64,000 bases of DNA from positions 1 through 64,000 of the forward strand of contig CAYQVH010000008.1 of the NCBI GenBank assembly GCA_964420975.1, in the 5' to 3' direction. The DNA comes from Accumulibacter sp964420975. GTDB taxonomy: Bacteria > Pseudomonadota > Gammaproteobacteria > Burkholderiales > Rhodocyclaceae. Under the pieces are notes generated by a model that saw only the letters and a list, made by a program, of their open reading frames with translations, made no database searches and was not told the DNA's origin. Numbering within the stretch: position 1 is the stretch's first letter; each line of letters starts with the position of its first letter. Shown here in pieces: positions 63,186 through 64,000 of this stretch. The translations under genes were made by a program, and so were the position numbers.

Positions 63186-63206
63186 GTTTGTTTCTAGGAG
63201 TTGATC

Positions 63207-63386
63207 ATGGCTGTTCAGCAGAACAAGAAATCCCCGTCCAAGCGCGGCATGCATCGATCGCACGATGCGCTGAGAAGTCAGCCGCTGGCCCTTGAGCCAA
63301 CGACCGGCGAGGTTCATTTGCGCCATCACGTTAGCCCTTCGGGCCTTTATCGGGGCAAGAAAGTGGTTAAGGGCGCGGCCGAGTAA
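63207..63386 (+). CDS. rpmF: 50S ribosomal protein L32
   Basis: A 59-residue ribosomal protein. Seen: the start AVQQNKKSPSKRGMHRSHD, then the LEPTTGEVHLRHHVSPSGLYRGKKV end (in part), typical of the Cys-less L32 of betaproteobacteria. The ATG at 63207 follows TAGGAG. It belongs to the conserved yceD-rpmF-plsX order. Confidence 0.98.
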   Translation: MAVQQNKKSPSKRGMHRSHDALRSQPLALEPTTGEVHLRHHVSPSGLYRGKKVVKGAAE

Positions 63387-63448
63387 GCGCGGCGATTGGT
63401 CCGACCAAGTTCGTTCGTCTCGCCGCTCGCCGTTCGTCTTGCCGCCGG

Positions 63449-64000
63449 ATGACCATCACGGTTGCCGTCGACTGTATGGGCGGGGATCACGGTCCGCGAG
63501 TGACCGTTCCCGCCGCGTTGGACTTCGTCCGCTGCAACGACGATGCAAGAGTGATTCTGGTCGGCATCAGCGACCGAATTCAACCGCTCGTCGGTGATAC
63601 GGCGGATGGTCGTATCCTTCTCCGCCATGCCGGCGAGGTGGTCGAGATGGGCGAGTCGCCGTCGTTGGCGCTACGCAACAAGAAGGATTCGTCGATTCGC
63701 GTCGCCGTGAATCTGGTCAAGCAGGGCGAGGCCGATGCCTGTGTGTCGGCGGGAAATACGGGCGCCCTGATGGCGATTTCGCGTTTCGTCCTCAAGATGT
63801 TGCCGGGAATCGATCGGCCCGCGATCTGCGCGGTTTTGCCGACGCTGAAAGGTCATGTGCACGTCCTCGATCTCGGCGCCAACGTCGACTGCGCTCCCGA
63901 GCATCTGCTGCAGTTCGGGATCATGGGTGCTTCGCTGGTCGCCGCGGTCGAGCACCGTGATCGACCGACGGTGGGCTTGTTAAACATCGGCGAGGAGGAG
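63449..64000 (+). CDS. plsX: phosphate acyltransferase PlsX, 3' end cut by window
   Basis: The first 184 codons of PlsX, which converts acyl-ACP to acyl-phosphate for glycerophospholipid synthesis. Seen: N-terminal ITVAVDCMGGDHGP (about residues 3-16), the middle SIRVAVNLVKQGEADACVSAGNTGALMA (part, about 93-120), and DLGANVDCAPEHLLQFGIMG (part, about 147), all typical. The ATG at 63449 is preceded by GCCGG, a weak ribosome binding site. The reading frame is open to the window end. It follows rpmF by 62 bases. Confidence 0.95.
   Translation, partial: MTITVAVDCMGGDHGPRVTVPAALDFVRCNDDARVILVGISDRIQPLVGDTADGRILLRHAGEVVEMGESPSLALRNKKDSSIRVAVNLVKQGEADACVSAGNTGALMAISRFVLKMLPGIDRPAICAVLPTLKGHVHVLDLGANVDCAPEHLLQFGIMGASLVAAVEHRDRPTVGLLNIGEEE

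Noticed and set aside
1..64000. CRISPR arrays, insertion sequences, prophage or toxin-antitoxin loci
   Set aside because: I found no spaced repeats, transposase or integrase motifs, attachment sites or paired small toxin genes in the window.

Overview
The window reads as the chromosome of a GC-rich betaproteobacterium of the Rhodocyclaceae type. The gene set fits a polyphosphate- and PHA-accumulating organism related to Candidatus Accumulibacter: phaB, phaR and phaM, a sodium-pumping methylmalonyl-CoA decarboxylase, the acetate permease ActP, acetate kinase beside a MaoC-phosphotransacylase fusion and PPK2, periplasmic nitrate reductase, and B12-regulated cobalamin uptake. The genus is inferred from gene content and order; no search was run. 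Coding density is very high. I see no insertion sequence, prophage, CRISPR array or other clear foreign DNA.

Layout. 0.2-1.7 kb: phaB and its regulator phaR, forward. 1.8-5.4 kb, reverse: mmdA-mmdD-mmdC-mmdB, a methylmalonyl-CoA decarboxylase. 5.8 kb: tRNA-Leu(CAG) with a clear promoter and terminator. 6.0-11.6 kb, forward: RNase R, a NapF-type ferredoxin, and an ACP / acyl-AMP ligase / PlsC fusion protein. 11.6-16.9 kb, reverse: napDAGHB with an FNR-type promoter and no napC. 17.0-17.8 kb, reverse: a zapB-like gene, zapA and a probable 6S RNA. 17.9-21.9 kb, forward: cobalamin riboswitch, btuB, btuC, btuD. 21.9-30 kb, reverse: Cache-GGDEF cyclase, bacteriohemerythrin, ABC-F ATPase, PurU, ThrH and a frameshifted 7TM-GGDEF gene. 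30-34 kb: a coiled-coil exported protein, an unusual alpha-carbonic anhydrase, actP and its DUF485 partner. 34.3-44 kb: a Crp/Fnr regulator diverging from an acyl-CoA synthetase with a complete Liv-type ABC importer, an exported hypothetical protein, and a CaiB/AMACR-family protein. 44-49 kb: phaM, a FabI-like reductase, ackA, a MaoC-Pta fusion and ppk2. 49-55 kb, reverse: an RND tripartite efflux operon. 55-64 kb: rne diverging from rluC-HAD-Rieske-sppA, then an RsmI-like methyltransferase and maf (reverse), and yceD-rpmF-plsX (forward, cut by the window end).

How the genes fit together. Carbon storage is the main theme. ActP imports acetate. AckA with the phosphotransacylase (and PPK2 through ATP/polyphosphate) handles acyl phosphates. 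The methylmalonyl-CoA decarboxylase would deliver propionyl-CoA while pumping sodium. PhaB, PhaR and PhaM act in PHA synthesis and granule control. Nap offers anoxic electron disposal under apparent FNR control, and B12 uptake serves B12-dependent methylmalonyl-CoA mutase chemistry, although the mutase is not in this window.

The most notable items are the ACP-ligase-acyltransferase fusion between the two halves of the nap genes, the carbonic anhydrase with an adhesin-E-like N-terminus, the palindrome at the phaR start site, and the single-base frameshift between 11-bp repeats in the 7TM-GGDEF gene. I did not find a convincing wholly new multi-gene system.
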